A DNA stretch of 64,000 bases from Lentinula raphanica (Eukaryota > Basidiomycota > Agaricomycetes > Agaricales > Omphalotaceae), in NCBI GenBank assembly GCA_027919835.1, contig JANVFP010000011.1:1240001-1304000 (forward strand). Direction: 5' to 3'. Below are positions 23,769-34,858 of this stretch, piece after piece (within the stretch, counting starts at the first letter, position 1; every line of letters begins with the position of its first letter). The translations under genes were made by a program, and so were the position numbers. Below the pieces are notes generated by a model. It was not told the origin of the DNA and did not search any database. It saw only the letters and a list, made by a program, of their open reading frames with translations.

Positions 23769-23804
23769 CGGTACTGAACCTCTTACCGTATTGTCAGGGG
23801 TCCT
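23769..23804 (-). repeat. Right terminal inverted repeat
   Basis: This is the right end of the transposon, ending TCAGGGGTCCT. It is followed directly by the second TCTATTTC target duplication. Confidence 0.85.
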
Positions 23805-23812
23805 TCTATTTC
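23805..23812. repeat. Target-site duplication, right copy (TCTATTTC)
   Basis: This is a perfect copy of 21992-21999. Only 81 bp separate it from the start codon of the short-chain dehydrogenase gene. Confidence 0.88.
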
Positions 23813-23893
23813 CAACTCTTAAACTCTCACATTGATTCTTCCAGGCTGCGCCTTCTCGTTTCTATATTCACTCTTTGCCACAAAATCAACAAC

Positions 23894-25571
23894 ATGTCGA
23901 ATAACATGAACCGGGACGTCTCTCCTGTATTTGACTCGCTAGACGTTGATCTGGTCTTCAAAGTGCTCAAGCACACCTTGTTCAGTATGTGCTACATAAT
24001 ACGTATTGCTGCTCTTCTTCACATTTCACTCATCTGTACTCATCCTTCCCAGGCCCATTCTTTGTTTTCTTCGTCCCTGTATTCTACGTCTTTTCTGGCG
24101 CGAAAACGACAGACCCGTTTGTGATCTGGTCTGGAGGTTATTATGTGCTGCTATGTCTTTACTGTACGTGTTCCTTTACGAAATCCGGCTGTCTGTCTCG
24201 ATACTGACTGCTCGCCCATCCATCACCCACAGGGCTTGGAGATTGGCTCTCGACTTTGTATCGAAACCAAGGCAATCTCTTGTACAGTCCGCCTCAGTTT
24301 GACTGGGGTGAACAGATTGTTGTCGTCACTGGAGGTACGTGGCGATCAAATATATCATACATCTCGCTCAATGTTTGTACTAATCGTTCTCTAGGTGCCT
24401 CTGGTGTCGGTGAATTGCTCGCAAACACTCTTGCCGTTCGAAATGTGACTGTCGTGGTACTTGATGTCAACCCGATTGTTTCCGAAAATCGTAACTACCA
24501 CCGTTCAACTTCAGATCTGTCCAGTCGCTCATTGCTCTTGCAGACAACATCATCTACTACAAATGCGATGTTTCCAAGTGGGATCAGGTCGAGGCGGTTG
24601 CACAGAAGATTGTGGAAGAGGTGCGTCGGTCATACCTTCCGTGTTTCAATCTAAATAAAGACTTTGGGATCAGATTGGTCATCCTACGGTCCTTGTAAAC
24701 AACGCGGGTGTTGTACAAGGCAAACTCATCACTGACTTGAGTGCCGCGGACGTGCAACAGTATGTTTTCACGTATTTTGTCACCGAGGTTGAGTGCTCAA
24801 TAATTAAACAGGACACTTGGAGTAAACACTCTCGCGCACTTCTGGACTTTAAAAGCGTTTCTTCCAAACATGATCAAGAATAACAGTGGTCACATTGTAA
24901 GAATAGTGCCGTCTTTTCTAGGTGCAACTTACCAACTCAGGGGCTGTTATAGGTCACCGTCTCTTCAAATTTGGCATACGCAGGTGTTGCTCAAGCGAGT
25001 CCGTGAAATTTTTCTTTGTTCATGATGGTTCGAAAAGTGACGTCGCTCTCTATCATAGCCGACTACTGTGCCTCGAAAGCCGCGGTCAATCTGCTTCATC
25101 ATTCTTTGCGGCAAGAGCTTGATCATCAGTAAGTTGCAGTATCCACTGCTGCAAGTACTACTATTCATCGCTTGAGGGATGTTTCAGACACAAAGCTCCC
25201 AGCGTTCGGACTACGCTTGTGTGTCCAGGCCATCTCTTGACGCCTCTCTTCGCTAGCATATCGTACCCACAAGCGGGTTACCACAAGTTTTTCTTTCCTT
25301 CCGTGGCTCCAGTTGACGTCGTCAAGAGTATCATCCAAGCACTGGATGATCAACATTCGAAAACAATTCTGCTTCCGCTGTACTCTCATCTTTTGCCCTA
25401 TAAACAACATTTCCCGAGTTATATCCAGGATTTCATACAATGGGTAGGTTTTGTTATCTGAAATCGCTTTCGATCCTGAACGTGCATTCTCTTCAGCTGA
25501 GCGGAGCAGATTACATGTTGCGCAATTTCCGAAAGGTCAGTGGTCGGAGACAAGATGAAAAGGTCGAGTGA
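23894..25571 (+). CDS. Short-chain dehydrogenase/reductase, membrane-associated
   Basis: This is a classical SDR oxidoreductase using NAD(P)H. It resembles the retinol/17-beta-hydroxysteroid dehydrogenase group (DHRS/HSD17B11-like) bound to ER or lipid-droplet membranes. Splicing gives an open frame: an N-terminal hydrophobic segment (PFFVFFVPVFYVFSG, residues 32-46) and a second (IWSGGYYVLLCLYWLG). The nucleotide-binding motif TGGASGVG is at 100-107, and NNAGVV begins at 168. The active site comprises Ser221 (VTVSS) and Tyr234/Lys238 (YCASK), followed by VCPGHLLTPLF. Small exons and introns of 50-60 nt are consistent with its neighbours, although one donor is GTCCGT. The transposon ends 89 bp upstream of the ATG, so the present promoter is probably partly transposon-derived. 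The substrate is unknown. Confidence 0.9.
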
Positions 25572-25746
25572 GGGTGTCTCGACGCCAAGGCGGATCTTAC
25601 AGTGATACAGATGGCTCTTGCGGGACGTATCCGTGCTGTATATGTACACCATTTGCTTCAATCTATCGTTCATTTACAAACATTATCAGATGGATGGATG
25701 GATTGGGATCACTTTCCAAAAACGGAAAACAGTGTACAATAACATT

Positions 25747-25763
25747 TGACGTCAAGTCACGTG
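25747..25763. promoter_or_regulatory. CRE palindrome TGACGTCA next to E-box CACGTG
   Basis: A perfect CRE/ATF-type palindrome (25747-25754) is followed 3 bp later by a perfect E-box (25758-25763). They lie about 250 bp upstream of the ATG of the gene starting at 26014, inside a 442-bp intergenic stretch otherwise without recognisable content. Such sites are bound by bZIP and bHLH factors respectively. Use in vivo is untested. Confidence 0.5.
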
Positions 25764-26013
25764 AGACAGCCTGAATGGAGAAATGTGGCGAAGAAAGCTT
25801 ATCCACAAACAATGTCATTCCTCAAATTTCGCCACCACCAAACTGCCAAATTTTTTCAACTCCTCGGCTAAAACAACCTCTCATCCAACTCTCATCTCTA
25901 CCACCACCACCCCAGCAGAAGAACTTGTCTGCTGAGCAACTTTCATCCACATCTACCCCGTTTATTCAACAAAACCACAGCCCACACGACCTGTCTCTCC
26001 AACATCAGCATCC

Positions 26014-27912
26014 ATGGCTACCGTGTCTTGTGCTGACATTAGTCTCTGCTCTCAATTCTCAATCTCTACCACCATTAAAAACCCCTTCTTGACGCGTCCA
26101 CAAACGTCGCGTCGTTCATCAACGTGGGAAGTTCCTTTGGCGAAATCAGTCGTCAACAGGCTCGCTTGCGAGGCTGGAAGTGATCTTCAGGTGTGTGGTG
26201 TTTTTTTTTCGTTGTTCACTTGGATATTTGTCGCTCAGTATACTCTATAGGTACCTTCTGCTGCGTTGCTCGTGCAAACAACACGCGATGTGTTCACTGT
26301 GGACCATGTCCATGAGGCTGAACTCGAAGATATAGAATGCTCTTCAGATGATGATTCCGATAGCGGTTATGGCGCAAACGTGAGCCGTAATCACTATCTG
26401 CCTATGTTGTCTTGTCTATAATTCTCTTTATAGGTCGAAAATATGGAAAATATCTTACCCGCAAACGAACCCGAGTACAATGCATCTGTGGACGACGTGA
26501 GTAATATCCAGTTTCCTCGCACGGCTGATACTTAAAAGGACATCTAGGATGTTCTTCTCGGTTGGAATTCGACCAGAAACGCCATCGTCATAGACTCAAC
26601 GACACCGTGGCTGACCCCCCACATTGTGATTAGTCCTGCTTCCGATACGATGAGCGATCTTGCTGTTGCTTGGACAAACCAAGTAAGCTATTACCAAGAT
26701 TCTTCGCGATTGTGTCTACCGGCATTAGATCTTGTTCCGAAACCTGCTTTCCCTTACTCTTACATCCCTCCCATCGCCACATCTCTTCCATCCTTTACCC
26801 TCCATCCCACTCCTGTTTTCAGTTCGTTGAGATTCAACGCGATGGTGAGTAAGCTCATCGTGAAAAGTGACTTGGCTCTTGACTCAAGGCTATGGCTTCT
26901 AGATTGAAAGCTGCTCTGACGAACGTCTGAACTATTTCAACGTTGTAATCGCAATCAGACGACAGACATTCAAGGCTGTCGTAAGTTCGTCTTCTTGTAT
27001 GATTATAATCAGAGTTGCATGGATTTTCCTAGGCAATTATAGCGAGTCAATTCGCTGCTACCTACCGAAAACGATATGATATCGCTCTCCCTTTCTCAAA
27101 TATCGATCGTCCGTTTCAATGGTCTGATCCTGCTGAGGTGAGCATATACTTCAATCTTCATTGTGTGTACTTATTCATCCTCGTTGTCCCGTTAGCCCTT
27201 CTTATCGACCAGTCGGTTCCTTCGCGCTACAATCGTCCTAGACTCTCCCAATCCCTTCCGAATACCGCACATCATCATCAATCAAGCGCCACCAGAAGAC
27301 GAGTGGCTTACTGATACTAATGCCCTCAACGATCCTCAGGATTACGGCTTTGGTCGGTATCTTGTTGTGCAGGCTCGTGGCGTACATTATGTCAACGAGC
27401 CTGAAGACGATTACTATGCGTTGTTCGCGAGTGGCGAGAACGAGTATTATGATATCACGCGCTTTGACGATGAGAGGTTTGACGGATCTGTCACAAGCGA
27501 CATGGAACACGAAGAACAGTGTGGGGGCAACTGCACTGGTCCGGATCATTGCGGCTTTTCTGAAGAACTGCCCGAACTTGATACCGAGAGTCTTCATTCC
27601 GTTGAATCTCCATTACTAGAGACACCCGATGCTTTAGACGACGATGATTATTTCGACTATGCGCTCGAAAGTGCTTTGGCAAAACAGAACTTGTCTTCTG
27701 AGGACTATCGGAGTTCTGGTGGATCATCGTACACTGATGGTTGCACGCTCGAACGTCCGGCTTGCCGTCCGTTTGATGAAGACGAAGAGGTCTCTCAAAC
27801 ACCAGTGACTCCTTCCTATAGTTGGGCAGATGACGAGGACGAGCTGCCATCGTTGGACGACGAATGGTACCAATCTGTTATCCGGCGAACACAGGGTGTC
27901 GCTGGCGCATGA
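26014..27912 (+). CDS. Unrecognised protein with acidic C-terminus
   Basis: I recognise no domain. Several exons join in frame: MATVSCADISLCSQ to SDLQ, then VPSAALLVQTTRDVFTVDHV, VENMENILPANEPEYNASVDD, and DVLLGWNSTRNAIVIDSTTPW running through to SSLRFNAM. AMASRLKAALTN, AIIASQFAATYRKRYDIALP and the long last exon starting PFLSTSRFLRATIVLD follow. Two stretches look alike: AIVIDSTTPWLTPHIVISPAS and TIVLDSPNPFRIPHIIINQAP, suggesting an internal duplication of a short module. The last 180 residues are very acidic (Asp/Glu-rich) and probably disordered. No signal peptide or membrane span is seen. It is likely a lineage-restricted fungal protein; its role is unknown. The gene is convergent with the next one. 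Confidence 0.65.
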
Positions 27913-28261
27913 TTCCCATTTCATGCTCCCTTTCACTATTTATCTCGGCACTATCGCTGCCCGATAACTGCTTTTCGGGTTCTGTTTTCTTTTGTCGCAT
28001 CTACATTACAACTCTCTGTCTGGACAACTGTTGTATCCAGGACATTATCTTATACTCCCATCTCACTGCATTTGTACCATAACTGCATACTACATTATCG
28101 TGTATATCTACCGCATCATTCTTGTACATACCACTTGTTTCTGACTCGTCGTTGCTGTTGTGTTTTGGTAATCTAGTAGTACATGTCCAATTATACATAC
28201 ATTCTGTCGACAAATGTCCGATTGCTTTGTGGATTATCATCTCTCGCCAACCTTTTAACCA
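27913..28261. other. Convergent 3' flanks
   Basis: This 349-bp AT-rich stretch lies between two stop codons on opposite strands. No gene is supported. It presumably holds the two 3' untranslated regions. Confidence 0.5.
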
Positions 28262-30667
28262 CTACATAGCAGCGATATCTGCGGTGGTGTTTTCCTTTTC
28301 GAACTCGTTGACATCGGTCGCGACGGTTGTCTTCATCATGGAATCACCGCCTTTTTCCATCGCTTCCCCAACTCCCATTTTGCCATTAATCGAGACCATA
28401 TCAGTGTTGATGCGCTGATGCACGTCCTGCAAAAGGTTTGAAGCAGTATGACCACGCATCACGTTTCCCAATCTATCCTCAGCAAAATACATATCGCCAT
28501 CGGAAGCTGGCGCACCGCATTTAGCTGAAGGAGGAACCCTGAAGTTGGTCGCCTCTGGAGTTGGTCGGCCGCGTGTCGATGACGCTGAGGAGGATGCCGA
28601 TCTCTCCTGATGCCATCCAGAGGGCACTTCCTCTGGAGGTGTGCGGATGAGGTTACGTCCTCCTTGGGAACGAGGGAGGAAGACAGAATAATTGTTTCCG
28701 GAAGGAGAAGAGGTGGTATTCTTGCTATTCGAAGCTTTGACCGCGTCGGCAACCCGGGCTCTGGCTTCGTGACCTACGAATTCTTCGTTACTGAGGGGTA
28801 TTTCCCGATCCAATGTGTTCGAGGTTGGTGCAGAGGACAGGTATTTCTGAGTGGCAGCAATGACTCCAGCTACTTGTGCCTCTACGCGAGTACGATCTGG
28901 AATTCGGCGTTGCTCGTTGTCCTGGGCCTCCGGGCCTATGAAACTTGAAGGATCGGGAGAGTAGATTCCAGCATCATTATCAAGAAGTTGGTTTCCGACG
29001 TCTACATCTATAGGGGCAGATGAGGACGAAGAAGGCGCATCGCAAGGTCGCCGTGAAGGGACAACTGGTTCTTGCCAATGTTGAGTGACATGTTCCTCGT
29101 TCTCGAGTTGAGTTTTCGGCAGATTCGTATTCCAAGCATCCAAAATATTCTGCCAGAAGGTAGTATCCATAGCCGCATCGGAAGTTGTGTTCTCATCACC
29201 ATGTTGCTTGACATGAATGGGAGGATGAGGAACGCTCTGTGATCCTGGAACATCCCTGGGTACACCAGCGTATGAGCGGACAGGACCAGCGTTGGCATCT
29301 TGTTTCGGTGCCCCTACGTCTTCGAAGGGGCCAAGAATCGAAGGCTTTCCGCGGTTGTTACAGCTGCTGTGGTCTCTGTTCAGATTGAAAGTCGCTTCAG
29401 GGGCTCCAATGTCCGTATCCAAAAAGGGAACCGAACCATGGACTCTACTGTCAAAGTCACTTCGTTGGCTCCTGAAATTATTTTGGCCACGCGCTTGATT
29501 GGTGAAGTGACTTCCTGCTCCTCTACCCTTTCTCTTGGAGGCAGAACGCCTCGACGATGGCATCGCACCGTACGCAGAGGCCGGCAAAGATCCAGTCCAT
29601 TCGTCGTAATCGCCACTATAGTCACCAGCGAACGGGTCTGACGGTGGACGTTGCTGGTCACCATCGTGCCACTGGTTGTACGGAACTTTCTCATGCTTAG
29701 AAGCACCACGATCTCTCCTACCTCTACCCAGCCCAGGGTGCCTACGTTCGGATCTGCCTCCATAAGCAGACGCGGGAAGTGAGCCTCTCCAGCCATCATC
29801 TTCGAAACCGGACGTTTGCTCTATCTCCTTCTCAGCTTTTCCTGCATTGAGGTTCAACCACACCTCTTCGTGAAAGGGTGGCTGATTTTCTGATGCGTGG
29901 CTTCCAACCCCAACCATACTAGATACGTTTGAATCAAAAGGAACCCATGCAGGACTCACGAGCCAGGGCGGAACGCGGTCAACGACATCATGTGTCACTG
30001 CAGTAGGATCAAAGGTAGGCTGGACGTATGATGGAATTGGCTGAGGAGGAAGCGGTTTGTCTCTGAGATTGCTTTGCTGATGAGAGCCAACTGCAGAGCT
30101 TGATATCGAACGCATATAGAAAGGGGAATCGGGTGCTTCATGAGTCGTATGTCCATGTTCGTTCTTGGCATTATACCCGTGAGCATTACTTCGAAACGTG
30201 GGCTCCGTTGAAGAATTCTTCGATGACTGGGCACTGGCAGCACCTTGTTTGCGTGACAAAGATGGTGGGAGGTTCTTGTTTGATCTAGTAGCTCGCGTAC
30301 TACTGGAGTTTTCCATGTCTGTATCGTAGGAGACGCTAGCCTTAGGAGAGTCCGGCGCGACAGCCCAGTTCGGTTTGTCATTGGAGTGTCCCGGGCCACT
30401 CATCCGCGATGAGTGAGCAGAGATCATCTGAGCTGACAATTCCTTTCGCGGAGGTTCCGGAAGCGGGATAGACTTTCGGGGCAGCGGCATGGTCAATACG
30501 GTCGGCGCGAGCTCTGGGTATAGATTTGCTATCTGATGTATATGCGTTGAGTATCGTTGTTTGAAGTTTCCAAAAGCAGCACGTACATTGGTAGCATCGG
30601 CATAGGTTTTGATGGACACGTTGAGCAAGGCAGACGGCAGAGTATCAGAGTTATCGTTCGACTCCAT
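28262..30667 (-). CDS. Unrecognised 801-residue intronless protein
   Basis: A single uninterrupted frame of 801 residues is striking where nearly all other genes are split. No known domain is visible. The N-terminal 70 residues may fold (SIKTYADATNVRAAFGNFKQ and YPELAPTVLTMPLPRKSIPL). The rest is Ser/Pro/Asn/Gly rich and presumably disordered. The motif WxGSLPASAYG occurs twice, near residues 293-303 and 357-367. Each copy is followed by a basic Arg/Gly-rich stretch (HPGLGRGRRDRGASK; SRRSASKRKGRGAGSH), suggesting RNA or nucleic-acid contact, but that is inference. The C-terminus is acidic (NEFEKENTTADIAAM). The length and single frame make this a very secure coding call despite the unknown function. 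Confidence 0.8.
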   Translation of the reverse strand: MESNDNSDTLPSALLNVSIKTYADATNVRAAFGNFKQRYSTHIHQIANLYPELAPTVLTMPLPRKSIPLPEPPRKELSAQMISAHSSRMSGPGHSNDKPNWAVAPDSPKASVSYDTDMENSSSTRATRSNKNLPPSLSRKQGAASAQSSKNSSTEPTFRSNAHGYNAKNEHGHTTHEAPDSPFYMRSISSSAVGSHQQSNLRDKPLPPQPIPSYVQPTFDPTAVTHDVVDRVPPWLVSPAWVPFDSNVSSMVGVGSHASENQPPFHEEVWLNLNAGKAEKEIEQTSGFEDDGWRGSLPASAYGGRSERRHPGLGRGRRDRGASKHEKVPYNQWHDGDQQRPPSDPFAGDYSGDYDEWTGSLPASAYGAMPSSRRSASKRKGRGAGSHFTNQARGQNNFRSQRSDFDSRVHGSVPFLDTDIGAPEATFNLNRDHSSCNNRGKPSILGPFEDVGAPKQDANAGPVRSYAGVPRDVPGSQSVPHPPIHVKQHGDENTTSDAAMDTTFWQNILDAWNTNLPKTQLENEEHVTQHWQEPVVPSRRPCDAPSSSSSAPIDVDVGNQLLDNDAGIYSPDPSSFIGPEAQDNEQRRIPDRTRVEAQVAGVIAATQKYLSSAPTSNTLDREIPLSNEEFVGHEARARVADAVKASNSKNTTSSPSGNNYSVFLPRSQGGRNLIRTPPEEVPSGWHQERSASSSASSTRGRPTPEATNFRVPPSAKCGAPASDGDMYFAEDRLGNVMRGHTASNLLQDVHQRINTDMVSINGKMGVGEAMEKGGDSMMKTTVATDVNEFEKENTTADIAAM

Positions 30668-32658
30668 CGTTATCGTGTTTTCCTCAAGGTGCTTTGCAAA
30701 AGAAAACGATTAGGACGTGTCTTTAGACAAATGGAAAAGTAAATGCACACCTGATGGTTTTCAGACGCGTTTTCTGATTGCAGGTGCATAGTTTCGCCGG
30801 TTAAGGACGCATTAACGCCTTGCAAGGTGATATCAGTTGCGCAATCGTGGCAAAGTCCCTGAAAAATGCGTGCTTGAGCAACAGTAGATACATCCCAGAG
30901 TGGCGCACGTTTCTCACTTGATCAGAGCTAGGCAGAGGTGGAAGTGCCTTCTTGTCCTTGGTGTCCTCAGTAATACCTGGTGCGCAGTGTAGGCCTTCGT
31001 GGATCGAGCAAGAATCAGGACTATGTGGACGAACATGAGGGATCTAGCGTACCACTATATTCAGTGCACTCATCGCCTCCAGTTGATCGCCCACAATCAA
31101 GTCGGAGTCGGATGCGATGAGGGTGTATTCGCCAGAGGACATCGTAGTTGGTTGCAAGGTGATGGGCAAGAAGAAGAAAAGTGGCTGAATATTTGGACAG
31201 GCGTCATTACTTCTTGAAGGACTGTCCCTATACTTCGAAACAGGTACTGAACCGAAATAGGTAGCGACGATCCATTCAGGTAGTATTTAGATCAACTTTT
31301 CATTTATTCTAACCTCGAGAACAGCAATATGCAGACTGTCGTTATATGCACATAGAAGGAACAGACTTTCCCTCCAGTGGACTATGTGCACTACAGAGAG
31401 CCTGGCAGTGACACGGCCGAGTAAAGCACTTCAGAAATGAGAAGGGACTTACTGATACAACATAACCGTTCTGTTCAAGGGTTTGAAAGCTGCAGGGTGA
31501 GTTTCGAAGAAAGCACATGAACGTCGAGCGTTGAAGCTTTGTAACCATCCTCGGACCTCAACGTTGAATGGTAGGATCTTGACATTGAGTGCGTGCAAGA
31601 ATGTTCACGACTAGAGAAGTAAAACTGCTGTTGACTGAGATACGCAGGTCCCGTTTGTTCTCGTGGAATTTAGGAAAGAGACATAGTTTCATTGACGAGT
31701 CTGCAGATGAACGGTCAGTACGAGGATGAGAAAACAGATCAAATCCAATATAGTATAAGAAACCATCCCGAATCATATCTGGCCTTAGTCGAATCCACAC
31801 ATTACACCCAGTTCAACTGCGCAAAACGGGTCAATAGGGACACGCGAGGGTGTCATCCACGACTTTCTTAATCATCTCGGCGAAGCCGCAAGGAAAAAAA
31901 TACGCTCCGCAAATGCGATAAACAGGAATAGACTCACCAAAGCAGTTATAGGAGTTTTGACTTGAGGGCGCATATCACAGTTTCCTGACTTTGAGAAGTA
32001 ACGCAATAGGTTTGGCGTCCAAAATCGGGCAGTTTTCACACCGAGCGAAGGCGAAGAGAGAGGATTCTACGATTTCATTTTAAAGGTGTAGTAAGATATA
32101 CAACAGGCAGGAAAGCAGAGCCAGGTGGTTCAAGCATCGTCTGCGGCGTCTACAATATCCGCCAGGATTATGCCAGCGGACTAATGAGTCTATGAAACAC
32201 AGGTCAATTTCTCTTTTCTTGTAGAAGTGTTTATAGTATACGCACTTTATCAAAGACGGCTGAGGGTTACTCCTTGTGAACCCGACGTAGATAATCATTG
32301 GAATCCAAGCATAGTGGAGGATAGTCTGCGCCAAAAGAATGACAGACGTCTCATGAGGTGTGGTTCTTTCCAACGCAACAGGAGCACTTCAACGGGAGCA
32401 CGTACTCTTCCAACATCCACGACTTTTGCAATTCGCTCCTATGAGCAGAGAATAGTCAGTGAAACTGAGAGAGTCAAATGAACAGCCGTCATACTTTGGT
32501 ATCCTCTGAAGGCATCGTTGAAGTCAGATAGAAAAGGGCGAATTCAAAGTCACGTCGCCTCACGTACAACAGTACAGTCGTTCGGCAACAGCCGAGCCGA
32601 GAATTCCTCTCTGATTAAAACTTTCACCACAGGCGAACACAGATACCCTACCAAAAAA
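30668..32658. other. Divergent intergenic region
   Basis: About 2 kb lie between the 801-residue gene (minus) and eIF3f (plus). No frame longer than about 97 codons exists and none is protein-like. The region should contain both promoters and 5' untranslated sequence, possibly with 5'-UTR introns, which cannot be proven here. Confidence 0.4.
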
Positions 32659-33812
32659 ATGCCTTTGGCTCCTCCGTCGTCCGCAATACACATCCAACCT
32701 GCTGTTTCTCCTCATCTACAACATGCTCCGTACGTATGCACACCAAAAACTGTCACCTCGGATTTTCGTTGACGATACACCGACACCTTTCTACCTACAG
32801 CCGAACCCCTACCAGTATCTCAATCCATCCCGTAGCGCTTTTCTCTATCCTCGATCACTACCTACGACGCAAAGACGACCAGGACAGAGTGATCGGCACC
32901 CTGTTAGGGACGCGCATCGATAACCACGTCGAAGTGCGCACCTCATTCGCGGTCTTGCACAGCGAAACGAGCGAACAGGTTGCAGTGGATATGGAATACC
33001 ATCGGTCGATGTACGAGCTGCACCATAAAGTCAACTCGAAGGAGGTTATTGTTGGATGGTGCGTGATTGTGTGCCATATTCGAGAAAACGAACTAATGTA
33101 CCATCGAGTGCAGGTATTCCACTGGATCTAACCTCAACACATACTCTGCACTGATACAAAACTTTTACTCGCAAGAGACTGCTCCTCATCAAGCTGTACA
33201 TCTATCCCTAGATACTGGTGTTGAGCCAGGCCACCCAGCTTGCATCAAGGCATATATCAGGTTTGTGTGGAATTTTTTTTACCGAAGAAATACGTCGAGA
33301 TCCAACGAAAACGCATATTCAGCTCACCTGTTGGAGTGTTCCCAAAGCCTGAAAACTGTGTATTCGTCCCGATACCAGTCGAACTCCGATTCCGTGAATC
33401 AGAGCGAAGCGGTGGTACGTCGATTCTTCAAATCATACCTCCATTCTCTCATCACTTTTCTCACTTTCTGCGCTTCTCAGTCGACCTCTTAACATCAACC
33501 GCTCTCTCCTCATCCACAACCTCCTCACAACCTCTGTCCGATTTAACCATCCTTGAATCTTCCATTCAAAACGTCATCTCCATGATCGACCGTGTGCTAA
33601 CCTATGTCCGAGCCGTGCTCGCTGGTGAAGTCAAGGGTGATGCTGCAGTTGGGAGGTATCTTATGGATACCTTGGGAGCAAGTACGGCTGATTTGGAAAA
33701 AGGAGGGTTCAATGCACGGTTGCAAGATACACTGATGGTCACGTATCTCGCCAATTTGGTCCGGGCACAGGCAGAGGTATCGTCGAGGCTGGCATTGGTC
33801 ACAGCTGCTTAG
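32659..33812 (+). CDS. Translation initiation factor eIF3 subunit F
   Basis: eIF3f is the MPN-domain subunit of the eIF3 complex, which binds the 40S ribosome during initiation. Five exons are joined. The N-terminus is [15 protein letters not shown], then [39 protein letters not shown], and [10 protein letters not shown] continuing over an intron to [10 protein letters not shown]. The second part of the protein ([29 protein letters not shown]) is the helical C-terminal region typical of eIF3f. Residues around the MPN core lack a full JAMM zinc site in the part I can read, as expected for eIF3f. Intron phases restore the frame at every junction. Its stop lies 107 bp from the stop of the convergent UreF gene. 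Confidence 0.95.
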
Positions 33813-33919
33813 GTTGTACATACACATTGTCGTCAATGACAATCAAGTTTTCATTGTGCCATACCGATGCTTTTCGGATACCTCAGAGTTCGGAGAAAGG
33901 CAAGACAGCGAGGTGGCAG

Positions 33920-34858
33920 CTACGAATTGAATATACGGGAATGCTGGAGATCATGCCTAGCTGCTAGAATTTCGCCCAGTGGCCAGGTATTTGCAGGACC
34001 GTGAACTACCTCGTCGAAATGATCTTCCTCCATTCCAGATACACACCCAGAACCTTCTCCGTTCAAGTCTATCCCAGTCCGTAGATCCTTACACCTCCCA
34101 ACCTCTGCCTCAATGATCGATCTTGAGACATGAAGAAGTATCTGTTGAGCATTGTAAGGCCCGATCTCGTTCAGCCGAATGGATGCGGAGAGAAGAGAAC
34201 GAGCGTGGAGGAATATGTGTAGGTATTGTGAACGTTCTATGACGGACGAGGAGCAAGGTTAAGAGATCCGATTGAGCTACAGGAAGAGATATGGCGAACC
34301 TAATGTTAAACCCAAAGCACCAGTGAGAATTCCCCAGCAGATGGGTAGATGTCCCGGTACAATCTCTGCGCGTACGAGCGATTTGTATTTTGCTACCAAC
34401 AATGCCATGCTTGCGTTGGTCTCGATGTCAGCCTCTGGTTGATTAACTGTGGTAGGCAGATGCGATGGAGTAAACCCTTTGGAATACAAAGTGAGCAGAG
34501 CCACCCCCTGCGATTTAGATGCCCGTCTTGTCACGTCGTTCAAAGTCATCGCGTCGTATAATTCATCCAATTCCTTGATCTTATCCAGATATCCGTCAAT
34601 AGGCTGGTTTCTCAAAGCTCCTTGATCGTGCATAAGCCGCAGATTCTGCACGATGCGATGTGTATCCGAAACGGACGCGAGTGCAGAACGGGCATATGCA
34701 CTGATACTATTGCGCATGAACGTGAGCGTTCTATTGCTTGCATCATCACCACCAAAGCCATGTTTGGTATATGATTCAAAGCCAGAAGAAGCAACGAAGG
34801 ACCCAGTAGGTAGATTGCTGTCGGAGAGCAGGAGAAGAAGGAAGGTTTCGTCGTCCAT
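33920..34858 (-). CDS. Urease accessory protein UreF
   Basis: UreF belongs to the UreD/UreF/UreG chaperone complex that loads nickel into urease. The start MDDETFLLLLLSDSNLPTGSFV gives the typical UreF beginning (LLxLxDSxLPTGxFxxSxGxE). GALGLTLERSQYLHIFLHAR is formed across a single intron whose donor lies directly after LGLTL. The C-terminal part reads SLLSASIRLNEIGPYNAQQ and ends LAARHDLQHSRIFNS. A start 14 codons further upstream is possible in frame but would precede the family's conserved beginning. Other urease genes are not in the window. Confidence 0.93.

Larger units (their letters stand above)
22000..23804. mobile_element. Non-autonomous DNA transposon, hAT-like by its 8-bp duplication
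   Basis: The element is 1,805 bp long. Its ends form terminal inverted repeats of 36 bp, 22000-22035 and 23769-23804, each beginning AGGACCCCTGA at the outer edge and agreeing at 30 of 36 positions. Perfect 8-bp target duplications flank it. Near both ends a motif like GGGCAAATTTTGGGC recurs (about 22043, 22081, 23401, 23488, 23668, 23712 and 23748), as expected of subterminal transposase-binding repeats. No reading frame longer than about 125 codons exists and none resembles a transposase, so it must depend on an autonomous copy elsewhere. Internal inverted blocks suggest nested insertion. It is AT-rich compared with its surroundings. It lies in the 5' flank of the SDR gene. Confidence 0.88.

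Noticed and set aside
26670..26830. Intron with donor GTAAGC at 26682 in the unrecognised gene
   Set aside because: Using it leads to an in-frame stop in the following exon; reading straight through to SSLRFNAM keeps the frame.
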